A stretch of DNA of 50,905 bases from UBA1858 sp045106935 (GTDB lineage Bacteria > Pseudomonadota > Gammaproteobacteria > UBA4575), in assembly GCA_045106935.1 (NCBI GenBank), contig JBGCFN010000012.1, positions 1 to 50,905 on the forward strand, in the 5' to 3' direction. The notes under the pieces are model-generated. The model was not told the origin of the DNA and did no database searches. It saw only the letters and a list, made by a program, of their open reading frames with translations. Made by a program: the position numbers and the translations under genes. Each line of letters begins with the position of its first letter. The stretch's first letter is position 1. This document shows positions 23,453 through 32,152 of this stretch, in pieces.

Positions 23453-24367
23453 ATAAAACCTCTCTTTACATTTGACGCATCCGCATCATCCAAACTGCTC
23501 ATTTTGGTCATTGTTTCTGTTGTCATTATGACAGTGGATCATCGTTATCAGCATTTACAGGTTGTTCGTTCTTCATTGGCAACCATTACTTACCCGCTTC
23601 AGTATTTAGCTCATTTACCTTCTGCCATTAGTGAGATCATTGATGAAAATCTTGCTGCCCGAACGGACTTAATCGCTAACAATGAGAAATTACGCGAACA
23701 AGCACTTTTCAACCAGGCAAAACTGCAACGCCTAGCACTGTTAGAGCAAGAGAATGCGCGTTTAAGACAACTCCTTGGTTCACCTATTCAAACTTCAAAT
23801 GAACAAGTTTTAATTGCTGAAATATTAGCAGTCGATTTGCATCCATTTAAGCAGTTAATCACTATCAACAAAGGCACACGACAAGGTGTATTTGAAGGCC
23901 AACCGTTGATTGCGGCAAAAGGCATAATCGGACAAGTCACTGAAGTTCATCCCATGCATTCAACTGCCCTACTTATTTCAGATCCCAACCATGCGTTACT
24001 CGCGGAGTGTAACCGCACCAATTTGCGTGCATTGCTTGTTGGCAGCGGAAAAACTGATCGTGTTGAATTGAAAAATGTATCTTTATCCGCTGATATTCGG
24101 ATTGGCGATCTATTACACACCTCCGGACTCGATGGTCGCTACCCGCCAAACTATCCAATTGCAGAAGTCACCACAATTAACAATCGACCTGGCGACCCAT
24201 TTCTACATGTTGAAGCTCGCCCACTAGCAAACTTGGATACCATTCGCGAAGTACTATTGCTTTGGACAAACCCACTTGAAGATGAGCGTACTGATGTAAT
24301 AGAAAACAATCAAAGTCAGGATGCCATTAGCAATCCTGAATCTAACAACGAACAAGCATCGCCATAG
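23453..24367 (+). CDS. mreC: Rod-shape-determining protein MreC, apparent ATA start
   Basis: MreC links MreB to the periplasmic wall machinery. Starting at the ATA at 23453 the protein is 304 residues and begins (M)KPLFTFDASASSKLL, matching the conserved MKPxF start of gammaproteobacterial MreC. Then come the membrane segment LLILVIVSVVIMTVDH, a coiled coil (about 60-100, ending QENARLRQLLGSP) and the two beta barrels (GVFEGQPLIAAKGIIGQV, VGDLLHTSGL-like). Starting at the TTG at 23504 would delete the cytoplasmic end and part of the membrane segment. A sequencing error turning ATG to ATA cannot be excluded. Confidence 0.93.
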   Translation: MKPLFTFDASASSKLLILVIVSVVIMTVDHRYQHLQVVRSSLATITYPLQYLAHLPSAISEIIDENLAARTDLIANNEKLREQALFNQAKLQRLALLEQENARLRQLLGSPIQTSNEQVLIAEILAVDLHPFKQLITINKGTRQGVFEGQPLIAAKGIIGQVTEVHPMHSTALLISDPNHALLAECNRTNLRALLVGSGKTDRVELKNVSLSADIRIGDLLHTSGLDGRYPPNYPIAEVTTINNRPGDPFLHVEARPLANLDTIREVLLLWTNPLEDERTDVIENNQSQDAISNPESNNEQASP

Positions 24368-24368
24368 T

Positions 24369-24854
24369 ATGCGTAGGACGACACGAACATATTATGTATT
24401 GATAGGCTCTTTCATTGTCGCCACACTACTTACCATTATGCCTATCCCTGTATGGGCAGAACCTTTTCGCCCAGAATGGATTCTACTGCTCGTAATTTAT
24501 TGGAGTATGACAACACCAAGGTGGATTGGTGTTGGCTCTGCGTGGGGAATTGGATTAATAGTAGACGTATTGCGAGGCGCACTGTTAGCACAGCACGCAT
24601 TAGGCTTTGCACTCACTGCCTTCATCAGTATTCGATTTTATCAACGGGTTCGCGTCTACCCTCTACATCAACAAGCATTATTTATTGCCATGATTTTGCT
24701 TCCTCATATGAGCGTTTCACTATGGGTGTACGGCGTATTAGGCCAAGACCCTGAATCATGGACCTATTGGTCACCTGCATTAACCAGCGCGATTGCCTGG
24801 CCATGGATTTACATCGTCATGCGCGCCGTCAGAAGAACTTCAGATCTAGATTGA
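24369..24854 (+). CDS. mreD: Rod-shape-determining protein MreD
   Basis: The ATG at 24369 comes one base after the mreC stop and gives 161 residues. The product is a small inner-membrane protein with about five hydrophobic segments (YYVLIGSFIVATLLTIMPIPV first) and the family motif RPEWILLLVIYW (near residue 37), then GLIVDVLRGALLAQHALGFAL. It acts with MreC and RodA/PBP2 in rod-shape maintenance. Confidence 0.95.
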   Translation: MRRTTRTYYVLIGSFIVATLLTIMPIPVWAEPFRPEWILLLVIYWSMTTPRWIGVGSAWGIGLIVDVLRGALLAQHALGFALTAFISIRFYQRVRVYPLHQQALFIAMILLPHMSVSLWVYGVLGQDPESWTYWSPALTSAIAWPWIYIVMRAVRRTSDLD

Positions 24855-24920
24855 ACATTCCTAACATTATCTCTTTGATATACTAGGCACAGCCCTCATC
24901 ACAAACACTAATCCACAATT

Positions 24921-25712
24921 ATGAACTCTGAGAACATTACTTTTTCATTCGGTGAAAATTGGAAAAACTATTTAAAAACTATTGACGATAGTGATATTTC
25001 TAGCGCCAATGAAGATATTTTAAATTGGCTCTCTATCAATGATATTAAAGATAAAAATATTATTGATATAGGCTGTGGATCTGGCCTGCATTCTTTCTGC
25101 TTTCATGGAAATGGTGCAAAAGAATTAATCTCTGTAGACGTCGATCCAAATTCGGTAGAAGCAACCAACTCATTAAGAACCCAAGCAGGATCCCCTTCTA
25201 ACTGGAACGTTTCAATAGCATCCATCTTGGACAATGATACTCTATCTTCTCACGAACGATTTGATGTCGTCTATTCATGGGGAGTTCTCCACCATACTGG
25301 TGATATGTGGAAGGCAATAGAAAATGCATCTATGCTCGTCAAACCTGATGGATTATTCTGGATATCCATATACCAAAAAGGTCCCGGCTACCAAAAAGAT
25401 CTAGCCTCCAAACAAAGATACAATAATTTCTCTTCTTCACAAAAGAAACTTTTTATATCCAAACTCATTCTCAAAATTATGTGGAAAAGACTAAAAAAAG
25501 GTAAGAATCCTTTTACATGGAATGAAAAAGTCGTTAGAGGGATGCATAAATATCATGACATCATCGATTGGTATGGCGGGCTACCTTACGAAGTCGCATC
25601 AAAAGATGAAATTGAGCCATTTTTAAAAGAGAGAGGTTTTTCTTTGATACGGGATCATCAAAGAAAAGAACGTACATGCAGTATCTACTTATTCAAAAAA
25701 GGGCCGGCTTAA
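24921..25712 (+). CDS. Class I SAM-dependent methyltransferase
   Basis: The 263-residue protein has SAM motif I IIDIGCGSGLHSF (about 48-60), an acidic residue for the ribose at SVDVDPNS, and motif IV-like FDVVYSWGVLHHTGD. The C-terminal half is basic and variable. The substrate is unknown. The gene is more AT-rich than mreD before it and uses many ATA and AAA codons, which could mean later acquisition. It is convergent with the EamA transporter. Confidence 0.88.
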   Translation: MNSENITFSFGENWKNYLKTIDDSDISSANEDILNWLSINDIKDKNIIDIGCGSGLHSFCFHGNGAKELISVDVDPNSVEATNSLRTQAGSPSNWNVSIASILDNDTLSSHERFDVVYSWGVLHHTGDMWKAIENASMLVKPDGLFWISIYQKGPGYQKDLASKQRYNNFSSSQKKLFISKLILKIMWKRLKKGKNPFTWNEKVVRGMHKYHDIIDWYGGLPYEVASKDEIEPFLKERGFSLIRDHQRKERTCSIYLFKKGPA

Positions 25713-25753
25713 GTTCACTAAATTATCGACTATCTCTTTTCAAACATTCCGTG

Positions 25754-26674
25754 CTATGACGGTGGTTTATTTTCACTTCTGACCAAGTTTGCAACACCTA
25801 CCATCATCAGCGCCACCCCTAGAACCAACCACATACTAAATGGTTCTCCCAGCAAATATATTGCTAACGCAATCGTGAATATCGGCCCCAACATTCCTAC
25901 GATTCCCATTTGTGTGGCACCTATACGATCTAATGCTTCTACCATCATGAAACTTGGAATCACGGTACTTAATACGACTAACATGACTAACCAAAACCAC
26001 GCTGCTTGGCTAATCGAAAAGTCTGCCGGCTCAAGCATGACCACACCATGCAATAAACCAAATACACACGATGAGATCATCGCGATACAAGTAAATAGCT
26101 GAGAACCCAATCGCTTAATATAGCGTTTACTAAACAATACATAAAAAGCAAAACTTAACGCTGACCCCAGTACTAACAAAGTCCCCTCGATGACTCCTTC
26201 ACCTGTTAATCTCAGCTCGTGACCCATAACCACATACAAACCCATATAGGTAATGATCAATGAGAATATAATGCGTTGCGTTATTTTCTCATTAAAGAAG
26301 AAGTAGCCAAGCACTGCCACCATGAACGGATATGTAAACAATCCCAATCGTTCTAGTTGAGCACTGATGAGCTCCAAACTCATCAGATCCAATAAAGATG
26401 CCAGGTAGTAACCCAAAAATCCAAGCATGAAAATTTTCATGATGATGGGCAACTCCAGACCTGGACGAGAAGCCTTTGCAAATAATATCCAAATTAATAC
26501 AACTAAATAAATAGGCAATGACATCGCCATACGCATTACCAACACATCATCCGCATCAAGATTTTGCGCATATAAAAATTTTATGAAAATTGATTTCAAC
26601 GAAAATAATAATGTGCCAAATGCAGCCAAAACAAACCCTAGCGAACTATTTGTTGCACTCGAATATTTCATCAA
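25754..26674 (-). CDS. EamA-type (DMT superfamily) transporter
   Basis: The 306-residue protein has about ten hydrophobic segments in two five-helix halves, each an EamA domain. Markers are LGFVLAAFGTLLFSLKSIFIKF at the start of the first and GSALSFAFYVLFSKRYIKRLG with ATQMGIVGMLGPIFTIALA in the second. It is an inner-membrane exporter or exchanger of small metabolites. The substrate cannot be told. Confidence 0.9.
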   Translation of the reverse strand: MMKYSSATNSSLGFVLAAFGTLLFSLKSIFIKFLYAQNLDADDVLVMRMAMSLPIYLVVLIWILFAKASRPGLELPIIMKIFMLGFLGYYLASLLDLMSLELISAQLERLGLFTYPFMVAVLGYFFFNEKITQRIIFSLIITYMGLYVVMGHELRLTGEGVIEGTLLVLGSALSFAFYVLFSKRYIKRLGSQLFTCIAMISSCVFGLLHGVVMLEPADFSISQAAWFWLVMLVVLSTVIPSFMMVEALDRIGATQMGIVGMLGPIFTIALAIYLLGEPFSMWLVLGVALMMVGVANLVRSENKPPS

Positions 26675-26943
26675 TTTTTTCGTACTGTATTAGTTTAGAT
26701 AACTTGAAGGCTAATATTGTTTTAATTCATCATTTAGCTCAATGAAAATCGTGATGCGTCTCTTATTTGCTAAATATTAACTACAATATACTTGAATTAC
26801 GTGATCCTGATTGAATTAACAGTCAATAATAATCTATAAAATCACTCTAATTAAAACCAATCAATATAGACAACTTCATCAAGATTGCAGCAAAAATAAA
26901 ACATTGATTGGAATTGGCATACCTCAAAATTAAGGAATTATTT

Positions 26944-27288
26944 ATGAAAACAGTGTTATTTGGAATGTTACTAATGCTGGCTTCGGGAACGACAATCGCA
27001 GAATGCGAAGCATATATATCACATGGACAGTATAAACAAACATGTAGTGACCTTGATCACGCATACGAGGATTCAATTGAATTTACTGAAGTATCAAGAA
27101 CTGGACTAACCAAATCAAACATAGCAGTCAATGCAAAAAAGTCTGGTCAATCTGTGGCACACAACCACATGACACACACCGCACTTCCCACACAACCAGG
27201 CCAAATAAAACAGCTAGTTGACTATGCACACCAGCAGGGGTGCACATGGAAAGAAATTCAGCAAAGAACTCTGCTAGTTTGCCCATAG
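26944..27288 (+). CDS. Small secreted protein of unknown function
   Basis: The ATG at 26944 is preceded by AAGGA at a good distance and begins a signal peptide (MKTVLFGMLLMLASGTTIAE). The 114-residue product has four cysteines in the mature part (AECEAY, QTCSDL, QGCTWK, LLVCP), suggesting two disulfides. I do not recognise a family. The 269-bp region before it is AT-rich and shows no clear promoter. It is convergent with the dynamin-like gene. Confidence 0.65.
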   Translation: MKTVLFGMLLMLASGTTIAECEAYISHGQYKQTCSDLDHAYEDSIEFTEVSRTGLTKSNIAVNAKKSGQSVAHNHMTHTALPTQPGQIKQLVDYAHQQGCTWKEIQQRTLLVCP

Positions 27289-27349
27289 TAAAAACAAACT
27301 AATGCGTGATCGAACAACTCCACATCTGATATGCCGCAACCATATCGAC

Positions 27350-28774
27350 TTATGATTTACCCGATGGATTTGTATATTGATCATTAAGATTCTGGACGAA
27401 TCCATCAGCAGAATCACGTAGCTCACTAACTTTATCTATCGCTTTCTGATCCCAGCCAGTTAAACGTTTAAACAATAGGCTTTTAAACCAACGCGTATTC
27501 TTAAGAAATGCCGCACGTAAGTTTCCATAATAGCCATCTTCAGCCAAACCGCGGGCATACCATTTTGCAATTGCACCTCTTAGTACAAAATGAATTAGTA
27601 CAAATATCGCAATCACAGCAGCTAAGGACAAATTAGACAGAATCCCACCATAACTACCTTCCGACATACCAGGGATAGAAAAACTAAATCCCTGCCAAAA
27701 ATCATTAGAAATCGTATAAGACAAGAAGAAAACAAATAACGGAATCAATACAATTGCATCGGCAATCAAGACTCGTCTTCTCCACACACTCACTGCAGTT
27801 TGCAGTTCAGGAACTATTTCTTTCTCAATACGATTTGAAAAATTCTCTAGCGCACCAATAATACGGTAGGCTCGCTCGACACTTACCTGCGCAATACGTT
27901 TGGTGATTTCATGTAGATCAGCATCGCGTTTCTTTTTATATCTCTGCTCTAAACCAGCATCATCAATTTTAACTGCCGCTTCTTCGTTGTACAGTGTATG
28001 GAAACTTCCACTCACTAAGCCACCCTGAGCAATCGCACGCTGCCATGCGGCCACAACATCTTCTAAATTATCTTCGGCAGCCGTCGTATCAATCTGATTC
28101 AATATGAACATGATTTTATTAGCATCTTTTCGGCGCACTGTGCCGGCAACTAAATGCTCTAATGTATCTCTCATTGCACCGGGTTCTGGATGGCGTGCAT
28201 CAAAGAACACCAATACCAAATCAGATAAATTAATAATATGGTCTGTAATTCGTAATGTAGAGTCACGCTGTGAGTCCGCATCGAATCCCGGCGAATCAAT
28301 TAGGATCTTCCCGCGCATCACATCCGTTGGACAGGTTTTCAATTGCAAATAAGTATCGATTCTTGACCCTTCCCCTTCAGCCACTTTATCGATCGCTTCA
28401 CTCATTTGGTAAAATGGAAAACGTGGGTCGGCATCTAAGGCAATGCCTGGCAATACACGAACTGAATTATCACTACTAAAACAAAGCACTGTGAATTTAT
28501 CATCAACTGCCTGGTTACCGGTTTTCTGAATCGTGTCACCGACGTACTGATTAATGAAACTCGATTTTCCCGCAGAGAAGGTTCCCAATATTGAGATCAA
28601 AGGCCACCAGGAAATTTCAGTCGTATAAGAATCACGCGCATTCAGCACACCCAGCCCTAAACCAACCTTGTCTAATTCAACAAACTCATCAACAACAGAC
28701 ACCAACAATGGGTTCTCTTGTTCCAAATGTTTTTGTAGGCTTTTAACGCGATCAGTTGTAATTTTATCTTGCAT
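27350..28774 (-). CDS. Dynamin-like GTPase (EHD-like) with two C-terminal membrane segments
   Basis: The 474-residue protein has a P-loop GTFSAGKS at residues 64-71, a switch region with TDKF-like DDKFTVL near 91-97, Walker B/G3 DSPG at 160-163 and G4 NQID at 226-229. The GTFSAGKSSFINQ and DDKF pattern resembles eukaryotic EHD proteins more than classical BDLPs. Two hydrophobic segments (about 336-355 and 382-399) near the C-terminus predict inner-membrane anchoring. Bacterial dynamins reshape or protect membranes, but the role here is unknown. It starts 11 bases after the ChaN-like gene ends and is probably in one unit with it. Confidence 0.85.
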   Translation of the reverse strand: MQDKITTDRVKSLQKHLEQENPLLVSVVDEFVELDKVGLGLGVLNARDSYTTEISWWPLISILGTFSAGKSSFINQYVGDTIQKTGNQAVDDKFTVLCFSSDNSVRVLPGIALDADPRFPFYQMSEAIDKVAEGEGSRIDTYLQLKTCPTDVMRGKILIDSPGFDADSQRDSTLRITDHIINLSDLVLVFFDARHPEPGAMRDTLEHLVAGTVRRKDANKIMFILNQIDTTAAEDNLEDVVAAWQRAIAQGGLVSGSFHTLYNEEAAVKIDDAGLEQRYKKKRDADLHEITKRIAQVSVERAYRIIGALENFSNRIEKEIVPELQTAVSVWRRRVLIADAIVLIPLFVFFLSYTISNDFWQGFSFSIPGMSEGSYGGILSNLSLAAVIAIFVLIHFVLRGAIAKWYARGLAEDGYYGNLRAAFLKNTRWFKSLLFKRLTGWDQKAIDKVSELRDSADGFVQNLNDQYTNPSGKS

Positions 28775-28784
28775 GACTGTGTGA

Positions 28785-29762
28785 CTATTTAGTTAACGTT
28801 TTCATTTTTTTCAATTGCTCGGCAAATTCGACACAGGGGTCTTGATTGCGCTCGCTAGGCGTAAAATAGAGGTAATCAAATTGACGACCTAACTCGTCAG
28901 GCCCAATATATTCATCTACTGTCAATTTATCAGGATCTACATTGACAAAAGCAATGCTGACAGATTTTTTACCTAGGCGCTGCAAGTGTACAGGCACACC
29001 GATATCTTTGCGAACATGAACAGCCCCTGCAATTAGAGCCACTTGGTGAGTTTGACCCATATTTGAGACTGATAATGCAAATGACGCATCTTTAGCCACT
29101 TGAGTGCGCATTAAGGAGTCTGTGTGTTCGAGCGGAAGATAACCGCAATGTGCATCAAATATTAGCTGCTTGATTGTCGCTTGTTGAGCTTCTTCAAGGA
29201 CATCACAAACCCCTATTGATTTTCCTTCGCGAGTTATTTGGCAGACATTGCCCGCGGTATATTGACTGAGCTCTTCTTTCGTCAGATTGGCACCCATCAT
29301 GAGCAGCTGATGTTCAATATGAATTTTCAATATGGGTTTATATATTTCCCAATCCCATCTTCCAGACACTTGCTCAAGTGTTTGTTGCAATGCTTCTAAT
29401 GTGTATTCAATCTGCGTTGACGGCTTCCAGTTCTGATAAGCGAGCATTTCAAGCACCAATCCTGAGGGACGTGCGGCAGTCAGCCATGTTCTTATTATAT
29501 CAGCTTGCCCGCTGTGATGATCTGGATTGGAATGCGTCTCACCTAATAAAATAAATTGCTCATGTTGGATATTCAGTTGCAATTGCCGAGCTGAAATCCA
29601 TGCGCCATCCTCAAGAGAGTAAATTTTTCCTACAAAAGGGTGGTCTCGATAGTATAGTGATTGCCACTCGGCAGACACTTGCGTTAATACTGTACTGCCC
29701 GTGAGCCAAAGTAGCAGTATAAGCCTTATATAATTACACACTAAAAATTGCTCCATCATCAC
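28785..29762 (-). CDS. ChaN-like protein (heme-binding-uptake family)
   Basis: The 325-residue protein has an N-terminal hydrophobic signal segment (YIRLILLLWLTGSTVL). The ChaN pattern follows: FILLGETHSNPDHHSGQADII, SGLVLEMLAY, and VALIAGAVHVRKDIGVPVHL near the end. The His and Glu residues of the first motif are those shared with the TraB/ChaN superfamily. ChaN of Campylobacter binds heme. There is no clear lipobox. GTG, ATG and ATG codons in a row (29762, 29759, 29756) could each start it. It is divergent from rnd by only about 20 bases. Confidence 0.82.
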   Translation of the reverse strand: MMMEQFLVCNYIRLILLLWLTGSTVLTQVSAEWQSLYYRDHPFVGKIYSLEDGAWISARQLQLNIQHEQFILLGETHSNPDHHSGQADIIRTWLTAARPSGLVLEMLAYQNWKPSTQIEYTLEALQQTLEQVSGRWDWEIYKPILKIHIEHQLLMMGANLTKEELSQYTAGNVCQITREGKSIGVCDVLEEAQQATIKQLIFDAHCGYLPLEHTDSLMRTQVAKDASFALSVSNMGQTHQVALIAGAVHVRKDIGVPVHLQRLGKKSVSIAFVNVDPDKLTVDEYIGPDELGRQFDYLYFTPSERNQDPCVEFAEQLKKMKTLTK

Positions 29763-29783
29763 TCAACCAAGTTATTTATTAAC

Positions 29784-30890
29784 ATGCATCCCAATGTCAT
29801 CACAACCACCCCTGACCTAGAATTATTTGTAGATCAGATTGCGTCTTCTCCCTGGCTTGCCATTGACACCGAATTCATGCGTGAATCGACTTATTATCCG
29901 ATTCTCTGTTTAATCCAAATTGCAACCGACAAGACCAGTGCCTGTGTTGATGTCCTCAGCTTGGATAATATTGACCCGCTGCTTGCATTACTTCGACAAG
30001 AATCGCAGATAAAAATTTTTCATTCTTGTCGCCAAGATTTAGAAGTCCTGTATGCCGAATATCAATTTATTCCACAACCTCTATTTGACACCCAAGTTGC
30101 TGCCAGTATTTTAGGATTAGATGAACAGATCAGTTACGCAGAGTTAGTTGCCCAAAAATCCTCTGTGCATTTAGCTAAAACCGAAAGCCGCACAGACTGG
30201 AAGAAGCGACCTTTATCCGCTGCACAAATTGATTATGCTTTAGATGATGTGATCCATCTTGGCCCTTTATACAAGAAATTGGAATCAGATCTAGGCATAG
30301 AAAATAGAGCATTATGGTTAGAGGAAGAATGTGAAACTTTACTGCACTCATCTAATTATTTTGTCCCCCCAGAAAACGCCTGGAAGCTAGTCAAAGGGAT
30401 TGGCAAGCTCAACGCAAAGCAATTTTACTATGTGCGTCAAATTGCCCATTGGCGAGAACAGACAGCTCAATCGAAAAATCTACCTAGACGCTGGATATTG
30501 CCAGATCCCGCCATACTTGAAACATGCTTGCTTAACACCACTCATGGTGAATCGATCTCGCAATGCCTTAAACAACACGCCCCTAAATCAATGCGTCATT
30601 CAACTAGTATTTGCGAAATTTTGCAAAAACCTATCCCCAATGAAGCCGCCGATAATTTACAAACGCCCGAAGACAATAGACTGAGCAAAGAGCAAAGAGC
30701 TTTAATTAAGAAATTAATGGAATTTACGCGTCATCGTGCTGAAAAGATCAATACTTCCGCTTCTCTATTAGCCAATCGAAAATCGCTGACAAACCTAGTG
30801 CTTGGGAAACAAAGTAAAGTAGCGGCAGGTTGGAGAAAATCACAGATAGGTGATGAATTAGCATCTATCATTAAGTCTGACACAGAATAA
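29784..30890 (+). CDS. rnd: Ribonuclease D
   Basis: RNase D is a 3'-5' exonuclease that trims tRNA and other small RNA 3' ends. The ATG at 29784 gives 368 residues, the family length. The DEDDy exonuclease domain shows LAIDTEFMRESTYYPILCLIQ (motif I), FHSCRQDLEVL (motif II) and DYALDDVIHLGPLY (motif III). The HRDC domains follow, with LPRRWILPDPAI near 230. Twelve codons upstream are open but overlap the ChaN-like start region. Confidence 0.95.
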   Translation: MHPNVITTTPDLELFVDQIASSPWLAIDTEFMRESTYYPILCLIQIATDKTSACVDVLSLDNIDPLLALLRQESQIKIFHSCRQDLEVLYAEYQFIPQPLFDTQVAASILGLDEQISYAELVAQKSSVHLAKTESRTDWKKRPLSAAQIDYALDDVIHLGPLYKKLESDLGIENRALWLEEECETLLHSSNYFVPPENAWKLVKGIGKLNAKQFYYVRQIAHWREQTAQSKNLPRRWILPDPAILETCLLNTTHGESISQCLKQHAPKSMRHSTSICEILQKPIPNEAADNLQTPEDNRLSKEQRALIKKLMEFTRHRAEKINTSASLLANRKSLTNLVLGKQSKVAAGWRKSQIGDELASIIKSDTE

Positions 30891-30989
30891 ATTCACGCTT
30901 ACTCCCAGTCAGAGATAGCAAAATTATTCATTCAGTGCGCTACACTTGCTTAAATACTTTGTAACAAAAACCATTCAATATTAAGCGAT

Positions 30990-31232
30990 ATGGAAACATC
31001 AGAAATAAAAAAACTTATTGAAGACGGCATCGCCGATGCAGAAGCAATCGTCACAGGTGATGGTGGCAAATACGAAGCTACTGTCATTAGTACCGCCTTT
31101 GAAGGCTTAAGCATGCTAAAGGAGCACCAGTTAGTCTACAAGACAGTGAATGCTCAAATCGCCAGCGGCGAGCTACATGCATTAACAATAAAAGCGTTTA
31201 CCCCAGAAGAGTGGGAACAGAATAAATCTTAA
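30990..31232 (+). CDS. ibaG: BolA-family protein IbaG
   Basis: The 80-residue protein matches the IbaG/YrbA branch: GDGGKYEATVIS, FEGLSMLKEHQLVY and the conserved HALTIKAFTPEEW at the end. BolA-family proteins pair with monothiol glutaredoxins and handle Fe-S clusters. IbaG often lies near mla or murA genes, which are not seen here. A short hairpin follows the gene. Confidence 0.9.
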   Translation: METSEIKKLIEDGIADAEAIVTGDGGKYEATVISTAFEGLSMLKEHQLVYKTVNAQIASGELHALTIKAFTPEEWEQNKS

Positions 31233-31256
31233 CGAGAAGCGAATTGCTCAAAATAA

Positions 31257-31284
31257 CGCACTCAGCGAGGAATCACTGAGTGCG
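31257..31284. terminator. Bidirectional terminator between ibaG and the cytochrome genes
   Basis: CGCACTCAG and CTGAGTGCG form a 9-bp stem with a 10-nt loop between two convergent genes. On the minus strand the stem is followed by TTATTTT, and on the plus strand TTATTTT appears about ten bases later. It most likely ends the cytochrome transcript and may also stop ibaG transcription. Confidence 0.65.
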
Positions 31285-31292
31285 GGTAGTGC

Positions 31293-31628
31293 TTATTTTC
31301 CGGCAGGAAGATCCAAACTTTCTAAGCCATCTAGACTGGCATAGTAAGCTGCTAAATCCTTCATATCTTGCTCATTCAGCGCGGCAACAATTCCACTCAT
31401 AATGGCATTATTTCGTGATCCTGACTTATAGCTTGTCAGTGCAACATAAAGGTAGTCTTCATATTGGCCTGCAATATTTGGGAATGTGGCCACTGCACTC
31501 ATTCCTGCTTCACCATGACAAGCCACACATGTTTGTGACTTTTCTTTTCCAGCAGCAATGTTACCACCGGCGATAGCGCTTGCTGTAAACACAACTTGCA
31601 CTACTAATATAAGAATCAAGCGTTTCAT
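31293..31628 (-). CDS. Small class I cytochrome c
   Basis: The 111-residue protein has a Sec signal peptide (cut near ASAIAG), a single heme motif CVACH (about 34-38) and a Met ligand candidate in NAIMSGIVAALNEQDMKDLAAYYASL. This is the c553/c4-half pattern. It is a periplasmic electron carrier. It lies 42 bases downstream of a paralogous cytochrome gene, so the pair was probably made by duplication and is co-transcribed. Confidence 0.92.
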   Translation of the reverse strand: MKRLILILVVQVVFTASAIAGGNIAAGKEKSQTCVACHGEAGMSAVATFPNIAGQYEDYLYVALTSYKSGSRNNAIMSGIVAALNEQDMKDLAAYYASLDGLESLDLPAGK

Positions 31629-31670
31629 CTAATTTCCTTTTAATTCTAAATCTATAATGATAGGTGGTTA

Positions 31671-31988
31671 TTATTTAAGCGAAGCTAAGTAAGCTGCAAT
31701 ATCTTCGATATCTTGGTCGCTTAAATTCGCCGTTTGCGCACGCATTGTTCCATGAGAACGCTCACCTGAACGGTAGCCTTTAAGCGCTGCCGCTAAATAC
31801 TCAGGATGTTGGCCACCTAACTTTGGCACCTTATAAGTGGGGTAAACATTGGTGTAACTGGCTACACCATGACAGCCCAGGCAGGTTTCCCCTCTTACTT
31901 CTCCACGTGCTACATCGCCTGCAGCAAATGAGTGGGAACTGATTAACAATAAGCTGAATAAAGTAATTCGTCGTACATGTGAAATCAT
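31671..31988 (-). CDS. Small class I cytochrome c
   Basis: The 105-residue protein has a signal peptide (cut near SFAAG), one heme motif CLGCH (about 36-40) and a Met ligand in HGTMRAQTANLSDQDIEDIAAYLASL. Its C-terminal helix is very like that of the neighbouring cytochrome. The two together look like the halves of a di-heme cytochrome c4 kept as separate proteins. An FNR-type box lies about 110 bases upstream. Confidence 0.92.
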   Translation of the reverse strand: MISHVRRITLFSLLLISSHSFAAGDVARGEVRGETCLGCHGVASYTNVYPTYKVPKLGGQHPEYLAAALKGYRSGERSHGTMRAQTANLSDQDIEDIAAYLASLK

Positions 31989-32099
31989 CAGTGATCTTTC
32001 CTATTTAAATATCCATACAATTGGTGCCCTTTGGGCGGGCGCTAGTATACCTCAAATGAACAAAGTCGTATGCCACTTCACTACATTTCGCTACACTAT

Positions 32100-32113
32100 T
32101 TGATATCGGTCAA
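32100..32113. promoter_or_regulatory. Possible FNR/Anr box
   Basis: TTGAT-ATCG-GTCAA agrees with TTGAT-N4-ATCAA at nine of ten fixed positions. It lies in the 164-bp region between the cytochrome genes (leftward) and the HExxH protein (rightward). An oxygen-responsive control of the cytochromes would make sense, but the distance to the cytochrome start is long and no promoter was identified. Confidence 0.35.
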
Positions 32114-32152
32114 TTTGACGATTACTCGCTCCAAGGCCGACCAAACGTAGAA

